Positions 51,101 through 62,650 of a DNA stretch of 64,000 nucleotides are shown one piece after another. The stretch's first letter is position 1. The number at the start of each line of letters is the position of its first letter. The DNA comes from Hybos culiciformis (taxonomy: Eukaryota; Arthropoda; Insecta; Diptera; Hybotidae), in assembly GCA_964007475.1 (NCBI GenBank), contig OZ023274.1:9325376-9389375 (forward strand), given 5' to 3'. The notes under the pieces are model-generated. The model did not search any database, was not told the origin of the DNA, and worked only from the letters and a program-made list of their open reading frames with translations. The position numbers and the translations under genes were made by a program.

Positions 51101-54100
51101 CCATTAAAAAAAACCCAATCCTTTATTAATTTTAAAAAAAAAAAACCTTAAGACATTTCTTACACTCAATTAAGTTTCTTTTTCCTTCAGTACCTACTTT
51201 TTTTTTTAAATAATTAAAACCTATATTAATAATAAAAAAAAAATTATAAAGAAAAACATTTTTTTTCGTTCCCTTATACGGCTTTTTTTTTACCACTTAA
51301 CTTTTCGCTTCATGTTTATTATTTTTTTGGAAAATAACCTTCAGGCTAAAAAAGCTAATTTTTATGGAAAATTAAAGATATATTATATTTGGTAAAATAA
51401 ATTTCTTTTCGCATTTTTCTATATTCATCCCAAAATTTCCTTTTGAAGGATTTTTTGCTTGTTTTCCCTTATTGAAATTTTCTATTTTATGTTTTTTTTC
51501 ATCGTAAATACTTACAGCAAGATGTAATAAAATTTCAACAATAATCATAATTTTTTTTTTCTTTCCGTTTGGTTTGGATTAAATTCAGAGATTATTTTTG
51601 TTTATATTATACATTACTTTTGGAAACAATTAACTTAATGACAGTTAATCATAATGACTTTTATTTAAAGCCGGATTTATTAGGTGAAAAGAGAATTAAA
51701 GAAACAAATAATTAAATTTGTTTTGATTTTCGTATATACACTGTCGATAATTATTTAAACAGGAAAAAAATGTGAAAAATGTTTTTTGTTATGGACACAA
51801 GATACCAAAATGATAAGTAAAAATAATAAAATAAAAGATGTCACAATTCATCCTTAAAAATGGTTTAACATTTTGTATAACAAAAAATTTAATGCGATCA
51901 TCCACTAACGACATCAATTTCAAGCTGTTTTGTATATGTAAAAAAAAAAACAAAACCTGGGAGTTATGTTATGAATGAAAATACCTTATGAAAAATTGAA
52001 AATTGATTTGTAAAAAAGGGATTAAAGCAAATTTTTATTCAATGCAGTTGATTTTTCCTAAAAATTAATATTAACTATATAATAAATTGAATTTAACAAT
52101 TAAATTATGTTTTAATCCTATTTTACAGACTAATCTTTAAGTTGCCTATAAAATTTTTCATATAATTTCTTCATACGAGATGCTTTGAATGTATTTGTTT
52201 TTATACTTTGTAGACAGCTTAGATTTTACGTCCATGCTCATGGCATTTTAGTGGAAGTATTAGTACGTTCATACCAAAATAAATTTAGTATCCTATGCGA
52301 CATTCGTACTTTATATATCTGATTTTAGTGATGATAACATGGTGAGGAAATTTTTATTTAGTCAATTCCTAATAATATTTAAAATGTAAAAAAAAAAATA
52401 GAGAACTTTTTCAAATAAAATTTTATAATCTTATTTAGGATTTTTCTTCTAACTCAAGGGAATGCAAGATCTCTTAAAATGTGTGTACCAACATGATTTT
52501 TGCTTTATATCTATTTAAAAATAAAAACTTAAAAACTTTTCTGCTTAAAAATGAAATTTATTTAGAAAATGGTCCAAAATTATAAAAAAAAAAAAGAGGA
52601 GCCATTAAAAATGTATAAAATAAATTATTAAAAAAAAATTTTCTCTAAAAAGATAATAATGGGACATAATGATGTAAGTACCTATTTATACTCTTGTGCA
52701 TAGTGATAATGAACTATTTATAGCCGAAGACAATTTTATAGTCTTTAATTACTTTTTTTTTGTCTCCTTTTTTTTTTTTAACTCATCGTTAACATTTTGT
52801 TTTATATCTCTATATATTTCTAAATGAGTTAAGGAGTAATGGGTTCTTTCTGGGTTCAAGTAAGTCCTTATCATCAAAGAAGATTTTATTTTTTCTGCAA
52901 ATAAATATAATTTCTGTTGCATTATTTTTAGAATATTTATTAAATTATTAACGCTATTTTCTTTGTCAACATTAAAATTTATTAATAATAATTTAATATT
53001 TATAAGACTGTGAGGCTTACTTTTTTTTTAATATAATGTACGTATATATATATTTCAATGTATATTATGTAGCTTATGTGTACTACTATTTATTTTTCTG
53101 TGGTGCTTTTCTTTCATGAAAAAAAAAAATGAAAAATATTTTTTTGTTTGTCTATCTCTATATATAGAGAAAATTTTTTATTTTTCATCATAATAATAAT
53201 ATAAATATTCATATACATTTCAAGCTAAATATATTCAGTGAAACATAAAAAAAAAAAAAAAAAAACATTTTAAGAACCAAATACTCTTATCTTTTCATTA
53301 CTTCAAATGTATTAATTTTTATTATTTTTCTTTAATTCTGATTTTGGTTCTGTGTAAAAAAAAAAAAATTAATTTTTTTTTGTTCTTTTTCATTAAATTT
53401 AATTTCAAGAACATTTTCATTAAACATTTTCACTATTTATTTGTATTATTTTCTTTTTATATATTATAATTATATACCTATATACTTTATTTATAAATCT
53501 ACATTCATTAATTAGGTTATTAAATAATTTTTATATAATAGGATTTTCTAAAAATTAAAAAAAAAAAAAAATTTATTTAATTTTTTTTGTTTTGTTTTTT
53601 AAGACAAAACATTTAGTCTTATTTGAATAGAAAGGAAAAACACAATTTTCATTTACGAATTGTTCTGTGGTGTTTATTTTATTTTTTTTTTTTTACCAAA
53701 AGTATATAAATAATCAGGATTATCTTTCTTGAGAGAACACTATGTATATTTTCTTATGATTATTTTTATTTAAAATGTTTTTGTTTTTAATTTTATTATA
53801 TTAAAAGAAATATTTTTTTTTAAGAAGGACTTTAAATGAGTCTTTAAACTATAATATAGCTATTTAGATTAGATTGATAACACAGTCGCGAGGATAAGAT
53901 CTGGGGAATAAGTATTAAATTGAGAATTATTGTTTTTGGTTTCCGAACTGCTAAGTTAACTGAGATTAACATAATAATTGGATATCTTTAATATTTTATT
54001 AATTTATATGCACCAATCTTAAGTTAGCTTTTTCTGCGGTTTGTAATGAAAAAGATGCATTTGAGACCGATTGTTTGAATTTTTACACAAAAATAAATTT

Positions 54101-57100
54101 AATGTACATTTGATTATAAGAAATTTCTGGTTGTGTAATAATTTTTGATAAAGTAAAAAATCGTCATCCAAAAAAGCAATGAATACTTTAAGAAGAAACA
54201 AGAAAAATTTTCTTTAAGTATTTCAAGTTGAGAATTAAAAGTTCAAGCTTATGTATAAGTTATTATGCACATTATTATTTATACTGCAACAAGCAACATT
54301 TTAAGATTATCTTATTTATTCATTAATTATCTTCAATAATATTTTCTAATTAAAATTAATTTGAAAATATAAATATATAGACTTATTGATGAAGTTTAAT
54401 ATTGCATATATACTCCATATATTTAAAATCCCTATGATATATATATAAATAGTACATATTATTTGTCAATAAAACGAAATCAAAAATTTTTAAACCGATT
54501 ATTACAGTTCAATAAATTTTAATTTATTACATTTAATAATGTAATCATGTTTGTATAAACTGTATAATAATACGTAATGATGTAAATGTAATTAATATTG
54601 GTTATTTTCGATAATTATTATATTATATTTTTGACACCAGATTTAGTTTCAATTTTTTTTTTCAATTTTTAACTGAATTAAATTAAATTAAAAGCAATCA
54701 TTATTCTCGTTATAATATCAGATTGCAAGTTTTCATTAGATTTACGAATTGGGATCCCACTTCATCTTAATATTTTCCTGAATAATTTTGCTAAAAAAAA
54801 TAAATATTTTTTACTTTATTAACATTTAAATCAAAAATAATTTTTGGTTAAAAATTATCTCTCCAAGCCTCAGAAATTTTATAATAAAATACTTAAAAAA
54901 AAAAAAACATACATACAACATGTATATGAAGTACATTAAACAAATTATATTTTAATAACAGAAATTTGGTTTCAAACTGTGAAAAAAAAACATTCAACCA
55001 TTAAATTTATCAAAACTTACAAGGGTTTGAATTTCTAACAAGAATCCTTTATGTCAGATGTTCTTATTTTTGCCTTATAACAACAAAAGATTGAAAAATA
55101 AAAGACATAAGTAATGACCACAATGAATGTTATATGTATATACTTATATTGGTATACATAATACCACAATTGTTCTTAATGAAAAATAAAACCAAAAAAA
55201 AAAAAAAAAAACAACCAAAAACAATAATTATTGTTATTTAAATATTTTGAAAATAGAATTAGTGTCATTTATAAATCTTTCATCGTCCGTAGTCATGTCG
55301 GTTAAATGAACCATCTTGTCTAGGAATAATATTAAAAATAATTTAATTAAAATATTCAGAAAGAATTTCATAGTGTCATATTATTGACGTATAAATAACA
55401 TTCTGATGTGACCGATTAATTTGTTTGACTTTTAATATTTTATGAAAAATCACATAATGTTTTCTTTGACTTAACTAGTATTAGACATCGAAATGTTGAG
55501 TCTTATTTTAATTTATAATGTCCGGATCGTTTTAGACATTTTTTCCAGACCAATTATAGAACTAATTGTTTTAATAAAGTCAAATAAACATTTCTAAAGA
55601 ATTTCTAAAAGAATAAATGATAATAATTTTTTGTTCATAGTCATCGGGATTTTTATGTTGATTAAGAACAAAAAATTTACAAAGATAAGTTGTGAAATTG
55701 AATTATGGAAGGAGACACTATATTATACTTATATTTGTTCAAACCTGCTGTAAAAGTTAAATGAAATAATATGAACATAATTTATTTTGAAACTTTCATT
55801 ACTGTTGTTATCATAAGTTTAGTTCGGGGCTACACATTCTCAATAGTTAAGGTTACGATTATCTGCAATTTATTTTTATGCCAATGATGTTAAACTTTTA
55901 AATGTTATTGCTTCGTTAATGAATGTAGATTATACTTTATATACAAATTTATTTTATAATTTAAAAAAAAATTAAATTAAAAATTTTCTTTTCTTTTTAT
56001 TTTTATTGCTTTTTGGTCAAAAATCCAAATTTTCCAAAAAAAAAAAAAAAAAAAATTGTAATGAAAACACTCAAATCTTCCATAATTAAATTGTTTTCTG
56101 CCCAACTTTAAAATGATAAAAACAAAAACTTGAACATACATAAAAACAAAAATAAAATCTGACAGTTTACAAGATCAATCGGATTCGAGATCATTATCTG
56201 ATTCATTAGATAATATACCATCGAATGTATTTGGTCCAGAAGGAATAGTACAGAGATTTACATTGCCATTATCTTATGGACGAAAAGAAGCTAGGCAAAA
56301 AAGACTTGGGTAAAAACAAAATACTAAATTATATAACACACTAAAAAAAAAAAAAACAAAATAAAAATTCACAAACATAAAACTGTTAAAAACAGAACAC
56401 ACAATTTTAATAGGGGGAGTTGAATACAAAAATGTTCATATGGGTTTCCTTATCTTTTTATCTATTTGATAATTTTACTTTTTTTTTTGTTGTTGTATTT
56501 ATTGGAAATTAAATTCTTGTTTTTGTTTTGAACAAAAAATTGTGTTGGACACAATTAGATTGTCCAATAATTTACATTTCTAAACTAAATAAAAATATAT
56601 TTTTCCTTAGATCTTAATTATCTTAATTATGTTTACATGTTTGTATTCCGCTCCCTATAATACGAACCACTAATTATTCACTTATATTTAAAATTTATTT
56701 TACAAGAAAAAAACAATGAATACTATTTTAAATAAAATTTATTGTATATCTAATTTTATATGAATGGGTATATATAGTATTTTATTTTCTATGTTAGAAT
56801 GTATAAAATAAATATTTATTAGTTTTTTAGTCACAATGTACGTACTTAAACGAAAAAAATTTAAATGTTTAATTAAATAAGATATAAATATAAAATAAGA
56901 TATTATTAATTTATTTTAAGTTAAAATGAGAAATAATAATAATTTTTGTTTCACCGAAGTTTAGTTTAGGGTTAAAATATTTGTCGAAATACAGATAATA
57001 ACCTTTATTATATATTGTCTTCTCAAATTTAATGTACTCATGAAATACTTTCAATATTTTTTTTAAATGTTATTTTTCCCAAGATCCGATTATGTTGCTT

Positions 57101-60100
57101 TCCCATATTTAATTTTATTATGGGTTTGTTCACCTTAATCATAAAGTATTTATAAGTTTATGACATTCTTTTTCCATACAGATGGTGTATTTAGATTTAT
57201 TAATGATGTTTAAAAATAAAAAAAAATAAAGGATGCTAGAGATATTTTATTAAATGTTTCATTGAAAAGGAAATATTTATTTAGTTTTGGAAAATAACTT
57301 TTCTGAATTAAATTTGAATTTATACTCAAGTGAAAATTTAATTTTAAATTTTCAAAGTGCAAATAAAATTTAATACTTTAATAGGATCATTGGAATAAAG
57401 CACTAATTATTAATCCTTTTTTATTAATGTAAAATTATTAATTATTTCTCAAAACGCACCGTATCTCTTTATTGTCAATTTCAGTAAAATTTTAGCTTAT
57501 TTCAAAATTAGTTTTTATATTATCAATATCTTAACATAAAATATAAAAATTCATTAAATTTTTGCGATTTCGTTAATAAAAAAATTTGTAATTTTGTTTG
57601 TTTATATTGTATAGTCAAAACTTTTAGAACTTACAAAAGTTAAAATCGTTTAGTCGCAAAAATTAAGTGTGATTTGAAACAATAAAGAAACTTTTATTTC
57701 TATAATTGTAATTTTTCATTCATTATTATATTAAAATTTTTATTGTTTTTTTTGTACATTATTTTATGTACTGATTTATTTTATTTCAATATTATTTTTA
57801 TTTTTTTCATCATTTATTTGCTCGCCCTTTTAATTATAAAAATTATAAAAAGAGATTAAATAGGTTTTGTAATAATTGTAAGTTTAATTTTATTGACATT
57901 TATATCGATTTTAATTTTATCCCACATATCTATATTATATGAACACATTTTTTATACGTAAGCTTTTTTTTTTTTTTTTTAGAAAAAGTGGATATGGAAA
58001 TTTACTTGATAAAAAAAAAATTATAATATTATGAACAAATAAGAGAATTTTTTTGAAATTTTTTGTAAAATATTTATAAAATACGAGTATTTATCGAGTT
58101 TTGTTTTGTACATGTACATTACAGTACATGAGTTAGGGATTTAAACATAATAGTATTATATTGGAAAATTTTATAAACAGACGTTTTATCGTGTAAGGAA
58201 AAATTATTTTGTCCAACTAAGTATTTTTCTATTATTGTTGATAATATGCAAAATGTTAATTTCCATAATCACATGAAAAATCGAATTAAACAACAATATA
58301 AAATAAATTAAATTTTCTTTTAATGAAATATATAAAATATAATTAGATAATATTCTACAACATCTATTAAATATGATCAATATTTATAATGTATGTATTT
58401 TATACTCTATTATAACTTTTGTAAATTACAATAATATCAAATCAATAAAAAAAAAAATAATTTATACTAAATTTATAAATATAAACTCTATAAAATCTAA
58501 TTATTATTCAAATATTTCATAAAAATATTAAAATATTTTACAGTTCATCACCGGATTCATTAAATGCAGATAGAAGTGATAAATCGACAACGGGCTCAGC
58601 ATCTCCTTTAGCTCTCTACAAATTAATTGTTAATTTATTACGATGTGAGGTTGTCGATGTTAGAGATGCAGCTGTCAATGCATTAGGAATGATAAATCAC
58701 GATGCATTAAAGTGAGTGTTTGCTGAAATTTGTTCAGAAATAAAAATTAAATATCGAAATCTTTAAAATTTCAATTATTTATTAATTTATTTATTTATCA
58801 TTGAACAGAGACTTGATGGAAGAACTTGTTCTTTATATTCGAGAGGCAGTTGATAGGAAACAAGAGAATATGAGAAGAAGAAGGCGACGAGATGCATTAC
58901 GTTTGCAATTAGTACGTGCTTTAGAGAAAATTGCAGAAAATGGTACATTTGGTGTCAGGTAGGAAGTTCAATTATAACTAGTCGATTGCATATTTTCGGC
59001 CAGAATATTTGGTTTATAAATTTATTGTCCAATTATTTTATTGTAATGCTGACAAATAACGATATGTTGTTTTGCGTTGTGCTAAATTTATTGCTGTTAT
59101 TTCGAAATTAAAATTTTTGTTTGAAAGTGGTGCCGGACAACGAAGAATTATATATAAAAGATATGAAAAAAAAAAAAAAAATTACAATAACATTTTTCTA
59201 ATTAAACGCAACGCTTTTTGCTCTTGATAAAATAAAGTTTATAAAAAAACATTTTTATTTTTTATAACGATGTAATAATATCCTGATTTTTTGTTTTGTT
59301 ATTTTCAATCATCATTTGTACAGTTCTTGCGTTTTGGATAGAGATACATTGTCTTTGCATCCTACATTTGTTGAATATATTGATGGTGCACGATTATATT
59401 TAGAAGCCGAAACTGACAAAGATAATACAAGTATACGTGAAGTTAAAATACATTTTTGTAATTTTATAAGAAAAATGATAAAAAATTTCACTCGTAAGTA
59501 TAAATTTAAAATATTTTATTAAACCTTTTTTTTTTAGATAAAGATATATTTTATTTCTGTAATACACAAATACATAATACATTAATAATCACATACATAT
59601 TTTTTTTTTGTATATTTTTATTTATATTCAACACTTTTATAAATTAACATTTTTTTGTTGGATACAATTTTTAATGAGGAATAAGAAAAATTGTAAAACG
59701 ACATTTTAAAATAATGTTTTGATTGTAATATCTGTCAAAAATAAATTATTCAAGAAATGAAAAACTTTTCATGATAAGGAAAATTAATGTTAATTTCGCA
59801 TAACTTCAAAATTTTGTCTTTGGGATAATTTTCAAGTTTTTTGTATTTAAATTTAAAAACATCTTTAAATTTGTACAAATTAGGATTTTTATTAAAAATT
59901 TCATGGTTTAGTTTATTTGTTAAAAATACAATGAAAAATGTAGAATTTTTCTAAATGGATGTAAAAGAAGAAAATATTTAATATTTTTCTTATTATAAAA
60001 GTGTTTTTTTGTACTCATATGTGCACAAGTTGTGTAAAGATACATACACGATATTAGACTTTTCTCAAAAATATGAGTACCGATCCGTCATAAGGTCTAC

Positions 60101-62650
60101 GACAATAATGTTTGCAAATGAACAATATCCACCAAATATCTTTTCGTTTTCAAAATGACATTAGGTCTGTCTATTTTCTGACTTTTTTGTGGTAGAGCTT
60201 ATGGCGCTTTAAAAATGATATTAAGTCTGTAGAGTGTAGACACTGCTTTTATTAGACTTTTAGACTTTTATTAACTTTTTTTATTTTGAAAGCGATATAA
60301 ACATTATGTCGTTTTTTTTCGAGTATTTTATTGAGACGTTATCACATATACATACATTACATTACGATAATTTCTTTTAAATTGAGATTGCGATACGATA
60401 TTATTGTATTTTAGGTAGGATCATAAATTTATTTTAATAATAAATATAATGTTTTCAAAAGCCCTGTAAATACAAAAAAAAAATGAATACAAAAATAGAC
60501 TTTATAAATTGACTTTATTGAAAATTAATGTTTTATTGTAATCTTGGAGTCTTGAGTTTTTTTGTTAAATTAATTATAATATCCAAAATTGTAGAAAATA
60601 ATTTTGACTGAAAATTATTAAAGTAAAAATTAAACAAAAACGTATTTTATTTCAACCTTTTTAAAACCTTTTCGATAAAAAATTATTTTTTTTTTCTAAA
60701 TATCAATTTCATTTAGCTTAAAGCCTTTTGTTTTTGAAGAACATTAAGAATTGAAGTATATATATTTTTGATTATTTTAAATTTAAACTCTTTAAAAAAA
60801 ACTTACTATCTTTAATATCTTCAAAAGCATTACAATTTTATTAAAGTTTTTAGAATGATTTTTGAAACTTTTTTTTAAACGTCTAATCAATCAAACATAC
60901 TTATGAAACTTTCAAGAAAAATGGAATTTAAAACTTTTTCTGAAATTCAAAGTATTTCATTCTTTTAAAGTAGGTACAATATATCACACTGTTATCATTT
61001 TTCAAAGTTGTTCTATTATCTACAATTAGCTTATACACTTACTTATACAGTCAACCTGAATATAATGGGATTATTTTGATCGCACGAAGTTAATTGATTT
61101 GTTACATTATATACTACTTGGTGCAATGGTCTTAATTGCGGAACGTTTGCTTTTGAGTTAATCTTAATAACGCAGTCCATATGTAGTAATAATAGTGACA
61201 GGCGTGTGTTGTAAATAAGAAGAAAAATTCATATTATTTGTCGTTGTGAGGAAAAAGACACTTTTGAAATTTCAAAACATCGGCAATTTGTATGAAGAAA
61301 AATACAACTCAATAACTTTAGAATGAGTGGTAATAGGAATTCGGGAGGTTGAATTATATAGAGTTAATATTATTTTACTAAAAGTGGAGTTAGTTAGTTT
61401 TCAAAGAGGGTTTGTCGACGACTTTTACTGTAATAAGTAGTTATACGTACATCACATATAAAAATAATCAAATAAAAGTATCGCGTTATGTAAGTAAGTT
61501 CGAAGATTATCGTAGTTAAAAGAAATTGGTAGGACATTAGATAAAAGAAATTGATTAATAGTAATACTGTATTATAGAAATAGAACAGAATACTTTTTTT
61601 TTTTTTATAAAAAACGGTGTTATGGTTTAGGAATAAGGTGTTATGAAAATATGTTAATATAATGCTAACATCCTATTTATTATAACAATAGAGAGACAAA
61701 GTGTGTACTGTTTTTTTTTTTTTTTGGAAACATCCAATGATGTTCTTAATTTCCTGTTTAAAATATCATGGGGGGAAAAAGAATAAAATAAAAGAAAATG
61801 TAAAGATGTCCTGTCTTCATCAAAACGAAAGTTTTTTTTTTTTTGTTAATTTCCTTCATACTAACTACAAATTGAAGTCATACAAACTCAGATTTTTATC
61901 TTAAAAATAAAATAATTTTTCTTACAGTGGAAACGTGCACAACACTTTTGTCTCGCGATTTAAAGAGAAATTTATTTAATTTATTTGCAACATGGTGTGG
62001 AAATTATTCAAAACCATTGGGGGTATCATCACAAATTGTCAGTGCATTGGATGAAGAAAAACTTCAATTTTGTGCTCTACAGGTGAACAAGTTTTCTTTT
62101 GCTTTTTATGTTCTTCGCTAGATGATAAAAAGGTTGTGTATTATTAATTGTTTTGTTTGTTGCACATACACTTAAATCATAAGTATAAAGAAGGGCATGT
62201 GAAATTTTTAATGGGATCCAAAATTAATTAAATAAACTATTTTTAAAATGTTTTCAATTTCAGGCAATGAGTGCACTTCTTTGTTGTGGTCCAATTTTTA
62301 ATCCTCAACATTTATCCGAAGAAGGTGTAATTTATAAATGGTTAGATTTATTATTAACACATAAAGAAGAAAAAGTAAGTTACCATGTATCATAAAATTT
62401 CCAATTTTTTTTGTGTTTAAATTAATTCAGTAATTTAAAACAAAAATTACGATAATAAACTTATTTTATCCCAATTTATAATTTCAATATTATAGGTATA
62501 TTTGTTGGCTCGTGATACTGTAGTCTTATTATTAGAATCTAATCCAGATATTGGACAATTATTAGAATGGGTTATTGATCGCTGTTATACAGCGATTCCT
62601 CGTGAAGCAGATGCATGTTTCTTATCATTAGCAGCTATATTTAGTGCAAG
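30104..62650 (+). CDS. fry: Furry (Fry) scaffold protein, N-terminal 1452 residues (gene span)
   Basis: Thirteen exons join in phase: 30104-30158, 42197-42457, 42521-43476, 43803-45450, 45753-45957, 46533-46712, 56166-56309, 58544-58711, 58809-58958, 59324-59493, 61928-62082, 62264-62374, 62496-62650. The chain continues beyond the window; fly Fry is about 3500 residues. Strings such as [54 protein letters not shown] and [15 protein letters not shown] identify Furry, an alpha-helical HEAT/armadillo-like scaffold. Known for the family: Fry binds and activates the NDR kinase Tricornered (with Mob) and shapes wing hairs, bristles and dendrites. Intron 1 is 12 kb and intron 6 is 9.5 kb. Residues about 797-870 are a Ser/Thr/Gln/Pro-rich disordered insert. 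Exon 7 may be a cassette. Confidence 0.95.
35700..35874 (+). other. Unexplained protein-like island in fry intron 1
   Basis: This short stretch is much less AT-rich than its surroundings. One frame (35700-35779) reads [20 protein letters not shown] before a stop; another (35731-35874) reads [20 protein letters not shown] and on to a TAA at 35872-35874. The two could be one old coding sequence with a frameshift near 35770, or an isolated exon after the possible acceptor TTATTCAAG. I do not recognise the protein. Confidence 0.3.
39729..40268. mobile_element. MITE with TTA target duplication (PIF/Harbinger-like)
   Basis: The ends are inverted repeats (AGGCGGGTATTCAACTGAAG / reverse complement AGGCCGGTATTCAACTGGAG, extending into AGATAAA), flanked on both sides by TTA (39726-39728, 40269-40271). 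A 3-bp TTA duplication and AGGC-type ends suggest the PIF/Harbinger superfamily. It is 540 bp, without ORF; inner copies of the end sequence occur at about 40160-40185. Confidence 0.7.
40357..40440 (+). pseudogene. Relic of non-LTR retrotransposon reverse transcriptase
   Basis: The frame reads [11 protein letters not shown], two stops, then [15 protein letters not shown]. This resembles the palm region of jockey-type reverse transcriptases (F-x-x-D-I-P, then L-x-x-Y-A-D-D-T), with the catalytic YADD decayed. It lies 88 bp beyond the MITE. Family-level recognition only. Confidence 0.5.
41708..42110 (-). mobile_element. Non-LTR retrotransposon 3' remnant, copy 1
   Basis: On the minus strand 41798-41959 is an open 53-codon end of a pol [23 protein letters not shown], then a zinc-knuckle-like C-S-L-C-N with H and C further on (EHLTPC), then a TAA. 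RLKIGHSxLxSxLH followed by CxLC is typical of the end of the RNase H region in insect jockey/I-type elements. Upstream (41960-42110) the frame is broken. A diverged copy lies at 50305-50800. Confidence 0.7.
42197..42457 (+). CDS. fry: fry exon 2: disordered N-terminal region
   Basis: The exon lies between TTTTTTCAG and G|GTATGT and encodes residues 19-105, polar and Asn/Ser/Glu-rich (starts [12 protein letters not shown]). It has no fold signature. It is missed by simple ORF calling because it lacks an early ATG. Confidence 0.85.
42521..43476 (+). CDS. fry: fry exon 3: conserved Furry N-terminal domain
   Basis: The exon encodes residues about 106-424, beginning [10 protein letters not shown] after TTTATTAG and ending VPVAA at a GTAAGA donor, phase 0. 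It includes the Furry N-terminal signature ([37 protein letters not shown]). The open frame runs seven codons into the intron, which is not coding. Confidence 0.95.
43510..43695. mobile_element. MITE with TA flanks in fry intron 3
   Basis: Perfect 13-bp inverted ends (TCACAGAGAAATA) are flanked by TA on both sides (43508-43509, 43696-43697). Inside, CTCCATTTGATAGTATGTAT at about 43577 pairs with ATACATACTATGAAATGGAG at about 43632, so the element folds back. No ORF. Tc1/mariner-type target choice. Confidence 0.7.
43803..45450 (+). CDS. fry: fry exon 4: conserved helical region and Gln/Ser insert
   Basis: This is the longest exon, residues 425-973. It begins [20 protein letters not shown] after TTTTTAG and ends LIDG at GTAAGT, phase 1. 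Helical repeat-like sequence is interrupted at about 44920-45140 by a Gln/Ser/Thr/Pro-rich stretch ([20 protein letters not shown]), then resumes at [12 protein letters not shown]. Confidence 0.95.
45753..45957 (+). CDS. fry: fry exon 5
   Basis: The exon encodes residues 974-1041: a Ser/Thr/Gln-rich start, then [18 protein letters not shown] and [19 protein letters not shown]. Acceptor TTTTTTGCAG, donor GTGAGT, phase 2. Confidence 0.93.
46533..46712 (+). CDS. fry: fry exon 6
   Basis: The exon encodes residues 1042-1101 ([15 protein letters not shown] to [10 protein letters not shown]). Acceptor TTTTTTTTTGTAACAG, donor AG|GTAATT, phase 2. The 9.5-kb intron that follows carries two retrotransposon remnants. 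Confidence 0.93.
47974..48500 (-). mobile_element. 5'-truncated non-LTR retrotransposon with terminal ORF
   Basis: On the minus strand an uninterrupted frame (48123-48500, 125 codons plus stop) reads [49 protein letters not shown] and IYNRY. This is the characteristic C-terminus of insect pol-like proteins of jockey/RTE-type elements. Downstream, 3' AAAT repeats at about 47974-47992 form the tail. The rest of the element is missing, so it is a dead 5'-truncated copy but has not acquired stops, suggesting recent arrival. Confidence 0.75.
50305..50800 (-). mobile_element. Non-LTR retrotransposon 3' remnant, copy 2 (decayed)
   Basis: It aligns by eye with 41708-42110 in the same orientation: GTTGTTGATTAATG at its left end, the GTCCAGAGC block, GATTCATTTAGG, and TCTTCTAGTGT-TATAGGACAG. 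The frame still shows NLNES but with a stop after it. It is older than copy 1. Confidence 0.65.
52132..52250. repeat. Dispersed repeat, copy B
   Basis: TAATCTTTAAGTTGCCTATA, ATGCTTTGAATGTATTTGTT and CTTTGTAGACAGCTTAG match the copy at 12015-12140 in order and spacing. Confidence 0.6.
56166..56309 (+). CDS. fry: fry exon 7: candidate 48-codon cassette exon
   Basis: The exon is 144 bp, entering and leaving in phase 2, so it can be skipped without a frameshift. It encodes [20 protein letters not shown] and then a Furry-like [20 protein letters not shown] ending KRLG. The acceptor (AAAATCTGACAG) has almost no pyrimidine tract and the donor is GTAAAA, both weak, as in regulated exons. Confidence 0.75.
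58544..58711 (+). CDS. fry: fry exon 8
   Basis: The exon encodes residues 1150-1205: [20 protein letters not shown] followed by [20 protein letters not shown] and [12 protein letters not shown], conserved Furry sequence. Acceptor TTTTACAG, donor GTGAGT, phase 2. Confidence 0.95.
58809..58958 (+). CDS. fry: fry exon 9
   Basis: The exon encodes [20 protein letters not shown], a six-Arg run ([15 protein letters not shown]) and [13 protein letters not shown]. Acceptor TTGAACAG, donor AG|GTAGGA, phase 2. Confidence 0.95.
59324..59493 (+). CDS. fry: fry exon 10
   Basis: The exon encodes [20 protein letters not shown] through [15 protein letters not shown], highly conserved in Furry. Acceptor TTTGTACAG, donor C|GTAAGT, phase 1. 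The ORF that continues into the intron is not coding past 59493. Confidence 0.95.
59494..61927 (+). other. fry: fry intron 10 (2.4 kb)
   Basis: Mostly AT-rich. At 60151-60170 and 60211-60230 a 20-bp segment (AAATGAcATTAgGTCTGT type) repeats with 60-bp spacing. A stretch at about 61040-61560 is less AT-rich than its surroundings with no ORF longer than a few dozen codons; nature unknown. Confidence 0.6.
61928..62082 (+). CDS. fry: fry exon 11
   Basis: The exon encodes [20 protein letters not shown] to [10 protein letters not shown], phase 0 at its end (CAG|GTGAAC). Acceptor TTTTTCTTACAG. Confidence 0.95.
62264..62374 (+). CDS. fry: fry exon 12
   Basis: The exon is 37 codons, [20 protein letters not shown] to LLTHKEEK, phase 0 to 0. 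Acceptor TTTCAATTTCAG, donor GTAAGT. Confidence 0.95.
62496..62650 (+). CDS. fry: fry exon 13 (last in window)
   Basis: The exon encodes [20 protein letters not shown] through [11 protein letters not shown], ending AG|GTAAAA, phase 2. The next exon is not found before 64000, so the gene continues outside the window. Confidence 0.95.

Larger units (their letters stand above)
46713..56165 (+). other. fry: fry intron 6 (9.5 kb)
   Basis: The intron is AT-rich with many poly-A/T runs and no exon recognised. It carries a retrotransposon remnant with an intact terminal ORF (47974-48500), a second decayed one (50305-50800) and copy B of the dispersed repeat (52132-52250). If exon 7 is skipped the intron extends to 58543. 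Confidence 0.8.
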
